From contig JBKHJB010000024.1 in assembly GCA_046538345.1 (NCBI GenBank), forward strand, positions 1 to 18,631: DNA of 18,631 nt, given 5' to 3'. This DNA comes from PUND01 sp046538345 (GTDB taxonomy: Bacteria > Planctomycetota > Phycisphaerae > SM23-33). Under the pieces are notes generated by a model. That model saw nothing but the letters and a program-made list of their open reading frames with translations, was not told the origin of the DNA and did not search any database. This document shows, in pieces, positions 7,562 to 15,322 of this stretch. Made by a program: the position numbers and the translations under genes. Numbering within the stretch: position 1 is the first letter of the stretch; every line of letters starts with the position of its first letter.

Positions 7562-7963
7562 CTACTTGACCGGCTGAAGGGTTCGCTGCTTCATCTGCTC
7601 GGCCTGGTCAAGCAGTTCCTCGTCGTCGGGAAGAGTCAGCGGTTCAAGCTTATAGTGCAGATAGCGCCGGTCGTGATAGGTCCAGGGAGCGAGGGCGCTG
7701 AGTAAATCAATCGGAGGGACCTCGTACCACGGCGTGTGTATCTTGGCGTGGGTGTCGAGTGTTTCGTACCCGTCCCTGCGGACGATGATGTCGTAGTCGC
7801 CGTACCAGGTGAACGGCACGGTGACCGGGGTACGGCCGACTTCCTCGTCGGAGATATACACCAGGGCGCCTTCGGGCTCTGATGTTATCGTCAGCTCCCG
7901 CTCGACGCACCCGAACATAAGTCCGACGGCCACGAGTGATATGAAGTATGCCAAGGGCCTCAT
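7562..7963 (-). CDS. PEGA-domain lipoprotein
   Basis: The product is 133 residues. The signal peptide ends in LMFGC, putting the lipidated cysteine at residue 19; Met at -3 is slightly unusual for a lipobox. A PEGA domain spans about 24-71, with the hallmarks SEPEGALVYI, VGRTPVTVPF and YGDYDIIVRRDGY. PEGA domains are short beta modules found on surface or periplasmic proteins and are thought to mediate contacts in the envelope. The C-terminal half has a Trp/Tyr-rich patch (PWTYHDRRYLHY) and ends in a polar helix. The ATG at 7963 is the only start that gives a proper signal peptide. No ribosome binding site precedes it; the promoter lies immediately upstream. Confidence 0.88.
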   Translation of the reverse strand: MRPLAYFISLVAVGLMFGCVERELTITSEPEGALVYISDEEVGRTPVTVPFTWYGDYDIIVRRDGYETLDTHAKIHTPWYEVPPIDLLSALAPWTYHDRRYLHYKLEPLTLPDDEELLDQAEQMKQRTLQPVK

Positions 7964-7970
7964 GCCGTGA

Positions 7971-7999
7971 TATGTACCGCCGGCGCGTCCGGCTGACAA
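7971..7999 (-). promoter_or_regulatory. Promoter giving a predicted leaderless mRNA
   Basis: On the minus strand TTGTCA (7999-7994) and TACATA (7976-7971) are 17 bases apart. The -10 box ends 7 bases before the ATG at 7963, the same geometry as for the gene at 6501, and no ribosome binding site fits in between. The -35 box is one mismatch from consensus; the -10 box is weaker. Confidence 0.45.
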
Positions 8000-8044
8000 G
8001 GGCAAAATCCGGTCGCTTTTTGCCCGGCCGGACGTGATGGGGTC

Positions 8045-8073
8045 TTGCCGCCGTCGCGAGCGGAAGGTACGCT
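8045..8073 (+). promoter_or_regulatory. Weak promoter candidate of the oxidoreductase gene
   Basis: TTGCCG (8045-8050) and TACGCT (8068-8073) are 17 bases apart. The -10 match is poor. The box ends 9 bases before the ATG at 8083, so the leader would be only 2-3 bases if this is real. A GGAAGG lies about 14 bases before the ATG, too far for an ordinary ribosome binding site. Confidence 0.25.
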
Positions 8074-8082
8074 TGTTTCGTA

Positions 8083-9198
8083 ATGGCCAAGACCTACGAC
8101 ATAGCGGTCCTCGGCGCCACGCCCGCGGGCTTTGCCGCCGCGGCGCAGCTCGCCGGCGCCAAGCGGAGTGTGGTGGTGGTGGACGCACCTCGAAGAGCCG
8201 CGGAATCGCCGCTGGCCGACTGGGTCCCGCGGGACTTCTTCCGGTCGTCCGGTCTGCCCAAGGGTCTTATCAAGCGCAGCGGCGCCAAGTCCTTCAGACG
8301 GGTCCGCTTCCACGACGCATCCCTGCAGAAATCCGTTGCGCACAGCTTCCGCGCCACCGCGGGACATTTCGTCCAGAGTGAGGACCTCACCGCCGCTCTG
8401 AAAAAGTCCGCCACCGAAGCCGGGGCGCAGATGCGGGTCTCTCGCAGCCGACCGGCCATACGGCTCGAGGAAGACCGTGTAGTTCTGCTGGCGACCACGC
8501 AGGTCCGCTGCCGCGTGCTGATAGTCGCCCAGGACAGGCCCGCCGAAATCATCACCGACTTGGCGCTTCCGGTGCGGAATGTCCCTCAACAGGAATTGCT
8601 CGTTGCCGGTCTTGACGTACCCATTGCCGACACCCGGGGCATCGCGGAACCCGGGGATCTGCACGTGGTGGAATTCCCCGAGCGCAGCGAGATAGGCCTG
8701 ATGCTGGTGACCTCCTCGGCGGTTCATGTGAGAGTCATCAGCCACTCCACAGCTCCGGGCACGCGCGCCGAGGAGCTGTCTGAGCTGGTGGCAAAGCTTC
8801 AGCGGTCGGAAATACTACCCGCGGACCTGCCGCTGAACAAAGCCCGCGGCGCGGTCTGGCACCCGCCCGCCGGGGCCGCACTGGAGCTGGAAAGCCACGT
8901 CGCCAAGCGCTGCCTCCTGACCGGAACAGGCGGGGGCTTCGCCGACAGCATCACCGGGCAGACGCTTTGGCCGTCGGTATGTGCGGCGTCGCTGGCGGCG
9001 CGAACCGCGGACGAAGCCCTGGACACCGACGACGTGCAGGACAAGCTGATGGAGTACAAGACTTCCTGGCGACCGTCGCTGGCCGAACGGCTGCGACCCC
9101 CCAACACGTCACTGCGAATGATGCTTCCGCTACTGTTCGTCAACAAGCGGATTCTGCCCAAGTTCACGCGCGCCATGCTCTTCGGTGAGGCGGTCTGA
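8083..9198 (+). CDS. FAD-dependent oxidoreductase-like protein
   Basis: The 371-residue product begins with a dinucleotide-binding fold (DIAVLGATPAGFAAAAQL at residues 6-23, acidic D34 at the end of strand 2). A second conserved block, GTGGGFADSITGQTLWPSV at 281-299, corresponds to the GDAAGFxxPxTGEGI block of geranylgeranyl-reductase and halogenase-type flavoproteins. The family oxidises or reduces hydrophobic substrates using FAD. Two hallmark residues differ: the middle Gly of GxGxxG is Thr13, and the FAD-contacting Asp of GD is Thr282. FAD binding may therefore be weakened or lost. The C-terminal 40 residues are basic and hydrophobic (MMLPLLFVNKRILPKF) and could touch the membrane. The next gene, a membrane glycosyltransferase, follows on the same strand. 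Substrate unknown. Confidence 0.8.
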   Translation: MAKTYDIAVLGATPAGFAAAAQLAGAKRSVVVVDAPRRAAESPLADWVPRDFFRSSGLPKGLIKRSGAKSFRRVRFHDASLQKSVAHSFRATAGHFVQSEDLTAALKKSATEAGAQMRVSRSRPAIRLEEDRVVLLATTQVRCRVLIVAQDRPAEIITDLALPVRNVPQQELLVAGLDVPIADTRGIAEPGDLHVVEFPERSEIGLMLVTSSAVHVRVISHSTAPGTRAEELSELVAKLQRSEILPADLPLNKARGAVWHPPAGAALELESHVAKRCLLTGTGGGFADSITGQTLWPSVCAASLAARTADEALDTDDVQDKLMEYKTSWRPSLAERLRPPNTSLRMMLPLLFVNKRILPKFTRAMLFGEAV

Positions 9199-9300
9199 TC
9201 GCTCGTCGGGGGGAGCTTGACAGTATCGGCTCAGGCCGGCATCGTAGCTCCGCCGCGCTCGCAGGCGGGAAAAACGCCGCACTGTTTGGGATCGCCCTGC

Positions 9301-10989
9301 ATGGAACCTTCGACGCTAACATCTCGACGGTCAGCCATGCGGCTGGTCTGTGTTGTCGTGGTCCTGGTCCTTGCGCTTCTGGTGCGCGTGGAAATGATAA
9401 GCCGCGCCGAGGCCGTCGCATCGGACTCCGGAACATACATTGCCATGGCACGTGAACTGCACCTCGCGCCCACCGGCGAGGTCCTGCGGGCTTACGACTA
9501 CCACCCCGGGTATGCGGCGATGACCGCGGCCCTGGGCCGGCTCAGCGCCGCCGAAACGCCCGAGCAATGGATCCGAGCCGGAAGGGCGGTGTCGCTGACG
9601 ATGGGGATGGTAGCCCTGGTGTGCTTCTATGCCGTGGCGCGGGCGGCGTTCAATCATGCCGTAGCACTGCTCGCGCTGCTGACAGTGTGCCTCAGTCCAC
9701 GGCTGAGCGAGCTTAGCTGCGACCCACTGAGCGATACACCGGCGTTGGCTTTCGCCCTCGCCGCGGTAGCTGTGGGTATATACGCCGGTCGGCGCGGCAG
9801 GGACGGGTTTTGGCGGGCGATCCCGGCGGCCGGCGCCGCGGGCGTCGCAGCCGGCGTGGGGTACCTCTTCCGCCCGGAGGCGCTGCTTTCCGGCGGCATA
9901 GCGGCGGTGCTGCTGATCCCGGCCGTTCGCCTGAAGCGTCGGCCGCGGAAGGTCTCGCTTCTGTCGCTCGCGGCTCTTGTGCTCGCTGTGGTGGCATGCG
10001 CGGCGCCCTACGCGGCGACCATCGGCGGATTCACCCAGAAGAAAACGCTGGAGGATTTTGTCGGCCTGGTACCCGCGGCCGGGCCGGTGCTGGCATCTGT
10101 AACGGCCGGGACGGGCATACCCGTGGCGCTGTGGCAGGTGCTCGACCGCGGAAGAGCAGCGATGGGCAACACCGTATTCGCTCTCTCTCTTGTCTGCTGG
10201 GTAACCTGGCTGGTGCGCTACGGCTTCCGCGTCCGCCTGCCGGAGGGAATAGTCTATCGCCCGAAACGCGACGTAGCGATGGTGATGGTAGTGGCGGTCG
10301 GTGTAATGATACCGCTGCTTACCGCGCTGGAGGTCCAGCGAGCGGACGGTGGTCGGTATGTTTCAAGCCGACATATGCTGCTGTCCGCGACGCTGTTGGC
10401 GCCCGCCGCCGGCGCGGGTCTGCTGACGCTGGCGGGCTGGGCTATGGTCCTTACGCGTCGCCTGGGCGCCAAGGCCCGGCCGCAATTGACCCTACTGCTG
10501 TGCATCGGCGCAGCCGTCGTCGCTTCGGCGGCCGAGACAAACTTCATACCGCACGCGGGCAAAGCGCCGTTGCGGGTCGCCGGTGGAGCGGTGAGATTCA
10601 CACTGGGCGACGGCACGCGCGGACTGGTTACGCAGGGCAGGGCGGCGATGTACGCCGGCTCGCCGCCTGTTCAGTTCCGTCCGGAAACGGCCGGGCGGTT
10701 TCGCATTCGCACCCAGGACCTTGCCTCACCGCAGGCGCTGCTGAAACGAGCGGAGCACGCCGGCGACATATCCTACGTGGTCATCGATACGAGATTTCTC
10801 GACACGTCAGGTCGCGGCGAAATCATCGCCGAGCTACGCGAACACGATCGCTTCCACCAGTTGGGGGTCTTCGGAGTTGGCGAACCCAGCGAGGTGCACG
10901 TGTTCGTGCTTGGTGCCGCAACGGACGAACCGGGTGTGACTCGCCCGGATATGCCTGCCCCCGGTTCGACACGACGGCCGCCGTTTTGA
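9301..10989 (+). CDS. GT-C type membrane glycosyltransferase (GT39/ArnT-like)
   Basis: This is a polytopic membrane protein of about 562 residues with many hydrophobic segments and a soluble C-terminal portion from about residue 420. The first extracytoplasmic loop has DSGTYIAMARELHL (from residue 42) and YDYHPGYAAM, which is the layout of the loop carrying the catalytic Asp in polyprenyl-phosphate-sugar dependent GT-C enzymes (GT39/GT83 families). Such enzymes move a sugar from a lipid carrier to protein or envelope lipid on the outer face of the inner membrane. The acceptor cannot be told. The start is uncertain: ATG at 9301 is chosen, ATG at 9337 is possible, and a TTG at 9217 would add a sequence with no coding character. 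None has a good ribosome binding site. The 102 bases before 9301 hold nothing else that I can recognise. Confidence 0.78.
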   Translation: MEPSTLTSRRSAMRLVCVVVVLVLALLVRVEMISRAEAVASDSGTYIAMARELHLAPTGEVLRAYDYHPGYAAMTAALGRLSAAETPEQWIRAGRAVSLTMGMVALVCFYAVARAAFNHAVALLALLTVCLSPRLSELSCDPLSDTPALAFALAAVAVGIYAGRRGRDGFWRAIPAAGAAGVAAGVGYLFRPEALLSGGIAAVLLIPAVRLKRRPRKVSLLSLAALVLAVVACAAPYAATIGGFTQKKTLEDFVGLVPAAGPVLASVTAGTGIPVALWQVLDRGRAAMGNTVFALSLVCWVTWLVRYGFRVRLPEGIVYRPKRDVAMVMVVAVGVMIPLLTALEVQRADGGRYVSSRHMLLSATLLAPAAGAGLLTLAGWAMVLTRRLGAKARPQLTLLLCIGAAVVASAAETNFIPHAGKAPLRVAGGAVRFTLGDGTRGLVTQGRAAMYAGSPPVQFRPETAGRFRIRTQDLASPQALLKRAEHAGDISYVVIDTRFLDTSGRGEIIAELREHDRFHQLGVFGVGEPSEVHVFVLGAATDEPGVTRPDMPAPGSTRRPPF

Positions 10990-11014
10990 ATCCGCACGCC
11001 ACACGGGCTATACT
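10986..11014 (+). promoter_or_regulatory. Promoter of dapF operon
   Basis: TTGAAT (10986-10991) and TATACT (11009-11014) are separated by 17 bases, a near-ideal sigma70-type promoter. The -35 box contains the TGA stop of the glycosyltransferase gene. Transcription would start near 11021, about 23 bases before the dapF ATG. Confidence 0.65.
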
Positions 11015-11043
11015 TCGCCGGAGACCAGAAGCGACGGAGGACC

Positions 11044-11964
11044 ATGAAAGAGACAATCGAATTCGCAAAACTTTCAGGCAGCGGTAACGACTTCATCTGT
11101 ATAGACAACCGTGACGGGAGTTTCGACCAGATAATATCGTCGTCCGACGTGTCGGGGCACTTCACTCGTGAAATGTGCCACCGCGGCACCGGTGTGGGGG
11201 CGGACGGCCTTATCTTCGCTTCCCGGCCGGAATTGGAAGGCGTCGCCGAGATTGAGGCGAGGTTCTTCGAGGCCGACGGGTCCGAAACGGACCTCTGCGG
11301 AAACGGTGTGGGCTGTTTTGTGCACTGGGTGACGGCCGCGAATATGGTCACTCCGGGCGAAACCAAAATACTGACACCCGCGGGCATAGTCCGCGGGCAG
11401 GATTCCGACGGCGACTACGTGCGGGTGTGTATCCCATCGCCGACCGACATGCGATGGGACCTGGAACTCTCCGCCGCCGGCGCACAACTCGGATGCGACT
11501 TCGTTATCACCGGTATTCCGCACGTAGTTACTTACGTGGACGACATCCGCAAAGCCGACGTCCAGCGGCTCGGTCCGGCGCTTCGCCACCACGAACAATT
11601 TGCCCCTCGCGGCGCGAACGCCAACTTCGTACAGGTTCTTGAACCGGGGCGATTGGCGCTGCGCACGTTCGAGTTCGGCGTCGAGGACGAGACACTCGCC
11701 TGCGGAACCGGTTCGGCGGCGGCCGCCATTCTCACAGCCCTGCGGCACCACTGGGGCGACGAATACCTGCGCGGCGAGAAACCCGTCCTTATCCATACAC
11801 GCGGGGGCGATACCCTGCGGGTCTATTTCCAGGCCCACGAAGACGGATCGGTAAGCGACGTCTGTCTCGAGACGGTAGTGCGGTTCGTCTACGTCGGCCG
11901 GGTGCATCCGGACCTCGCCGCCCGGGCCTGCGCCATTCGGAAGCTCTCGGCGGAGGGCGCCTAA
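11044..11964 (+). CDS. dapF: Diaminopimelate epimerase-family protein
   Basis: The family interconverts LL- and meso-diaminopimelate with two cysteines and no cofactor, for lysine and peptidoglycan synthesis in the cytosol. The 306-residue product has the twin-domain hallmarks: GSGNDF at 12-17, ADGSETDLCGNGVGCF at 77-92 with the first catalytic Cys at 85, GIPHVV at 157-162, RGANANFV at 189-196, and DETLACGTGSAAAA at 215-228 with the second catalytic Cys at 220. Two residues usual in the family are changed: CGNGxRC reads CGNGVGC, and the ERG that precedes the second cysteine reads EFG. That Arg contacts the substrate carboxylate in well-studied DapF enzymes, so substrate use could differ. The length is slightly above the usual 275. 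The start has GGAGG only 3 bases upstream. It is followed after 8 bases by the gene at 11973. Confidence 0.88.
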   Translation: MKETIEFAKLSGSGNDFICIDNRDGSFDQIISSSDVSGHFTREMCHRGTGVGADGLIFASRPELEGVAEIEARFFEADGSETDLCGNGVGCFVHWVTAANMVTPGETKILTPAGIVRGQDSDGDYVRVCIPSPTDMRWDLELSAAGAQLGCDFVITGIPHVVTYVDDIRKADVQRLGPALRHHEQFAPRGANANFVQVLEPGRLALRTFEFGVEDETLACGTGSAAAAILTALRHHWGDEYLRGEKPVLIHTRGGDTLRVYFQAHEDGSVSDVCLETVVRFVYVGRVHPDLAARACAIRKLSAEGA

Positions 11965-11972
11965 CCAACGCC

Positions 11973-13577
11973 ATGTTTTTCAGCATAGACCAGAACTGCC
12001 ACAGCTTGTGGGATGCCATACCGAAGGTCCAGTCGCTGGCCGACGGTGGTGAGCAAGTACGCCATTTCCTGGAGGACGTGGACGTGGCGTTTACCGCGCT
12101 GGGCGCCGGTCCGAGCACACCTCTGCGACTGGCGAAGGAACGCTTCTACCGTAGCGGCGGGCAGGACTGGGGCGCGGCACTGTTCTACTCGGAATTCCTC
12201 GGCCGCGTGCCCGTGGAAATTCGCCACTGGGAGCCGTTGACCGGCATGACCACCAAGGCGCTGGCCGGTCGGCTGCGGCGGAAAGTGGACGAGCTTTACG
12301 GTCAATATTCGCCCGGGGACAACTGGCAGCTCATCGGCCCCAGCTACGTCGGCGATAAGGACCACCATCGCGTCATAGGCGATTTGTCCGTGCCGGAGAC
12401 CGCTGAGTTCCTCCGGCAGACAATGGATACGGCCGAGCGGGACCTCCGCGAACGCTTCATCGATGAATCGGCTCGAAAGCACCTCGACGACTGGTTTGCC
12501 CGCGAACGGACGCTGATGGAACGGCTCATAGAGTCCGTCGGCGACGGCTCGCTCGTGGAGCTTTACCGACGATGGATGCGCGAACATCTGCGCGACAGCG
12601 TGGAACTGGATGTTACAAGCAATCTCTTCGCGCTGGAGTCGTCTAACGAGCGGCGGGGGCTGCTGGAGTGGTTCTGCCGGGACTATGAAACGGCCGCCGG
12701 GCTGTACAACTCGGCCATCGAGGCATCCGGCGTGGATGTCCACAAGCTGGATGTGGAGCATGGCGAGCTGCCGTTTTTCGCCGTCCTCAGCCGTAAGGGA
12801 CGACTTTTGCGCTGCGAGGTCTTTCTGGATGGCTCCGAGCTGCGCGTCGGTCGGCAACGTTTCGAGCTGACCAAAGACAGGCGATTCCCCGTCGAGCGGA
12901 TGGCCTCGGCGGGCGTGCGATGCATGGCGGGCAAGGCGGTGCTTTTGACCATACAGGCGCGGCTGGCGCCCGGTGGAGCGCCGCTGGCGGTTCCCCACCG
13001 TGGCTCGCCATACATACCGGCCAGCCACGAACTGGCCCGCAAGCTTTCAGACGCGGGAGCTGTCGGCAGCAAGGTCCACCCGGTCGCCCGTCTGCGCTTC
13101 CGCCTGCTTGACAGGATGGCCGGACTGGACACGCGCATCCGCCTGCCGGGGCATCTGGCGCGGGCGATGGGGCGCGAGGAGGTATCGGCCGACGAACTTT
13201 CGCACGCCTGGGAACCACTCGCCGAGGAAGCACGAAATCGGCTGGAGGACTTCCGCGGCGACAAAGGCAGACGGCGATGGCAGCAGGAGGCATTTTCCGA
13301 TTTGCTCGAAGAGCTGGACGCGCTGGATCGCCGGCGTCGGGAGCTTGCCGAGAAGGACCCAAAGTGTCCGGAAATACGCGAGGCGTCCCAGCGATCCAAA
13401 GAGCTGGAGACACAATTGCTTGAGCGGACGCTGCAGCGCATCGACGACGACTGGCAGCTTGCCGCCCTGGACACCTGGGACAGCCGCGGCGCGATATTGC
13501 CCATCTGCATCGCGTTGGGCGGAGAGGACTTCTACCGGCGGGTGCTCACCGGGGTGGAAGTTTACGAGGAGTCCTGA
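11973..13577 (+). CDS. Unassigned 534-residue soluble protein
   Basis: I do not recognise this protein. It has no signal peptide or membrane segment. The first 260 residues are mainly helical and rich in Arg, Glu and Trp. A central part (about 260-345) looks beta-rich (HGELPFFAVLSRKGRLLRCE), and the region from about 430 to 495 is a charged coiled coil, ending in a hydrophobic segment AILPICIALGGEDFYRRVL. Length and layout (globular body plus late coiled coil) are loosely like BshC, the last enzyme of bacillithiol synthesis, but I see none of its signature motifs and do not claim that. It starts 8 bases after dapF with no close ribosome binding site (GGAGG is about 16 bases away), which suggests coupling to dapF. 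Its end overlaps the end of cinA by 16 bases on the other strand. Confidence 0.88.
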   Translation: MFFSIDQNCHSLWDAIPKVQSLADGGEQVRHFLEDVDVAFTALGAGPSTPLRLAKERFYRSGGQDWGAALFYSEFLGRVPVEIRHWEPLTGMTTKALAGRLRRKVDELYGQYSPGDNWQLIGPSYVGDKDHHRVIGDLSVPETAEFLRQTMDTAERDLRERFIDESARKHLDDWFARERTLMERLIESVGDGSLVELYRRWMREHLRDSVELDVTSNLFALESSNERRGLLEWFCRDYETAAGLYNSAIEASGVDVHKLDVEHGELPFFAVLSRKGRLLRCEVFLDGSELRVGRQRFELTKDRRFPVERMASAGVRCMAGKAVLLTIQARLAPGGAPLAVPHRGSPYIPASHELARKLSDAGAVGSKVHPVARLRFRLLDRMAGLDTRIRLPGHLARAMGREEVSADELSHAWEPLAEEARNRLEDFRGDKGRRRWQQEAFSDLLEELDALDRRRRELAEKDPKCPEIREASQRSKELETQLLERTLQRIDDDWQLAALDTWDSRGAILPICIALGGEDFYRRVLTGVEVYEES

Positions 13578-14821
13578 GCGTCTTTTGCCGGCTTCTGCAG
13601 AAGCGCCAGGCGAACCGCGTCCAATGCCGCCAGAGCCGACCGCAGCCGGACCCCGTACCTCGTGCCGGGCATCACGTGGCGGAAGCTCCGCACGCCGTCG
13701 GCCCCGGCCAGACCGACGAAAACCAGCCCCACGGGCTTTTCTTCCGTGCCGCCGCCGGGACCGGCGATGCCGGTAAGCGAGACGGCCCAGTCGGCGCCCA
13801 ATCGCTGCCTTGCCCCCGAAGCCATATCTTCGGCGACCTCACTGCTTACCGCTCCGTGGGTCTCCAAAGTCTCCTCGGACACGCCAAGCATGTCCCGCTT
13901 CAGGGCGTTGGAATAGGCGACCACGCCGCCGAGATAATAGTCGGTAGAGCCGGGAACGGACGTGAGAAGCTCACCAACCATCCCGCCGGTGCAGCTCTCC
14001 GCAGTGGCCAGGGTTTGGCCGTGTGCCCGGAGCAATCGCCCGACGACGACGGCCGGTGTTTCGTCGTCCTCTCCCACGAACAGCTCGCCGAGTCGGCGGC
14101 GGATATCCGCCGCGGTTTCGTCCAGCAGTCGCTCGGCCTCGGTGCGGCTCTCGCCGCGTGCCCGCAGACGGACGCTCACCAGACCCGAAGACGCGGTCGT
14201 GCCGACGTGTACCTTCCGGCCCGGCTCCATGAGGTCCGCGATTGCCGCTCCTATGTCCGACTCGCCCGTTCCGAAAGTGTGCAGGGTGCGGTGCAGGACG
14301 ACCGCTTCGCCGCCTTCCAGCCGCGGTTCAACCTCCGCGGTGAACATCTCGCGCATTTCCGCAGGCACGCCCGGTAGCACGAATATCTGCGTTCCGCCAA
14401 TCCGGGCCGCTATCCCGGGAGCCGTGCCGTCCTCGTTCGCCAGCGCTTCGGCGCCGGCGGGAATCATCGCCTGTCGGCGGTTGTTCTCGGACATCTCCCT
14501 GCCGCGACGGCGGAAAAACTCCTCCATGCGTGCAATGCTCGGTTCATCCAGCACAAGGTCGCTTCCGAGCAGATCGGCTATCGCTTCGCGCGTCAGATCG
14601 TCGCCGGTGGGTCCGAGTCCACCGCTGACGAGCACCACCTGGGCCGTTTCCGACGCACGCCGCACGGCGCCGGCGATCGCGGAGCGGTCGTCCGGTACGG
14701 TAATGTGCAGGGTGGCTTCGAACCCGCGCTCGCCCAGAGCGGTCGCCAGCCAGGCCGCGTTGGTGTCCACCGTCAAACCACTGGTAAGCTCGTCGCCGAC
14801 CGAGACGATAGCCGCCGTCAT
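13562..14821 (-). CDS. cinA: CinA-family protein (COG1058 plus NMN amidase-like domain)
   Basis: The 419-residue product has the normal CinA length and two domains. The N-terminal MoaB/MogA-like domain has SGGLGPTGDDLTREA at 66-80. The C-terminal PncC-like domain has ATAESCTGGMVGELL at 272-286, which includes the serine of nicotinamide-mononucleotide deamidases (S276), and GIAGPGGGTEEKPVG at 351-365. Family members deamidate NMN and hydrolyse ADP-ribose, and so take part in pyridine nucleotide recycling. The start at 14821 has GGAG 7 bases upstream and overlaps the stop of the upstream zinc-ribbon gene as ATGA. A longer in-frame reading continues upstream but lacks CinA sequence. The 3' end overlaps the convergent gene by 16 bases. 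Confidence 0.95.
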   Translation of the reverse strand: MTAAIVSVGDELTSGLTVDTNAAWLATALGERGFEATLHITVPDDRSAIAGAVRRASETAQVVLVSGGLGPTGDDLTREAIADLLGSDLVLDEPSIARMEEFFRRRGREMSENNRRQAMIPAGAEALANEDGTAPGIAARIGGTQIFVLPGVPAEMREMFTAEVEPRLEGGEAVVLHRTLHTFGTGESDIGAAIADLMEPGRKVHVGTTASSGLVSVRLRARGESRTEAERLLDETAADIRRRLGELFVGEDDETPAVVVGRLLRAHGQTLATAESCTGGMVGELLTSVPGSTDYYLGGVVAYSNALKRDMLGVSEETLETHGAVSSEVAEDMASGARQRLGADWAVSLTGIAGPGGGTEEKPVGLVFVGLAGADGVRSFRHVMPGTRYGVRLRSALAALDAVRLALLQKPAKDAQDSS

Positions 14822-15147
14822 GCCACGTCTCCGTTTCCGAGACGCATACGGCAGCTCGGGCAGCGGTCGCCATAGGCGTCCGCGCCGGTGAGCACCTCCC
14901 CGCAGTGCGGGCAGCGCCGCACGTCGGAGAACATCCGCGACGAGGCCGCCGCCTTGGAGCGCCGCCGCAGGATGACCAAAGCCGGGATGAACGTCAGGAA
15001 CATGGTGATGAAGAACCACATCACGCCGTTGCGGCCGATGGCGGCCATTCGCATACCGACCCGGGCGCAACTGACGACGTAAAGCAACGCCAGCACACCC
15101 AGCAGAATCCAGTGTATTGCGTACCAATCGTCGAACATGTCGGACAT
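14818..15147 (-). CDS. Two-helix membrane protein with zinc ribbon
   Basis: The product is 109 residues. Two hydrophobic helices lie at about 12-32 and 41-61, followed by a basic stretch (RRRSKAAASSR) and a cytosolic zinc ribbon with CPHC at 79-82 and CPSC at 96-99. The four cysteines should bind one structural zinc. Function is unknown; such small membrane-tethered zinc ribbons are common and rarely characterised. It overlaps cinA by 4 bases (ATGA), so the two are cotranscribed. The start is uncertain: ATG at 15147 is chosen, with ATG at 15138 and GTG at 15159 as alternatives, none with a clear ribosome binding site. It is divergent from the lipoprotein gene at 15323. Confidence 0.8.
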   Translation of the reverse strand: MSDMFDDWYAIHWILLGVLALLYVVSCARVGMRMAAIGRNGVMWFFITMFLTFIPALVILRRRSKAAASSRMFSDVRRCPHCGEVLTGADAYGDRCPSCRMRLGNGDVA

Positions 15148-15222
15148 GATAGCATCCACGCCGCCCGCGGGCGAGGGTTCCCGCCCGGGCGATCAAACCA
15201 AAGACGCGCGCCGACAGGGCGG

Positions 15223-15250
15223 TTGGCGGACAGGCGGATGTTTGTATAAT
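15223..15250 (+). promoter_or_regulatory. Promoter with consensus -10 box
   Basis: TTGGCG (15223-15228) and a perfect TATAAT (15245-15250) are 16 bases apart. Transcription should start near 15257, giving a leader of about 65 bases before the ATG at 15323. The leader contains a small hairpin (CGGGC-GCTAA-GCCCG, 15277-15291) and an AGGA about 20 bases before the start codon. Confidence 0.65.
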
Positions 15251-15322
15251 GCCCCGGTCTTCTGTTGTATCAGGCGCGGGCGCTAAGCCCGATCAACGCA
15301 GGAATGGGAATTTGTCCGCAAC

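Noticed and set aside
9217..9222. TTGACA as a -35 box or TTG start for the glycosyltransferase gene
   Set aside because: No -10 box lies 16-18 bases downstream, and the added residues before 9301 lack coding character.
9810..11087. 425-codon open frame (+) overlapping the glycosyltransferase and dapF
   Set aside because: It lies in another frame of two recognisable genes, is rich in Arg and Gly, and has no domain.
11074..13028. Long minus-strand frames opposite dapF and the unassigned gene
   Set aside because: They are antisense to dapF, whose motifs are clear, and to the downstream gene with better codon usage.
14822..15196. N-terminal extension of cinA
   Set aside because: CinA homology begins at the Met encoded at 14821, which has a ribosome binding site and an ATGA overlap; the extension covers the zinc-ribbon gene in another frame.
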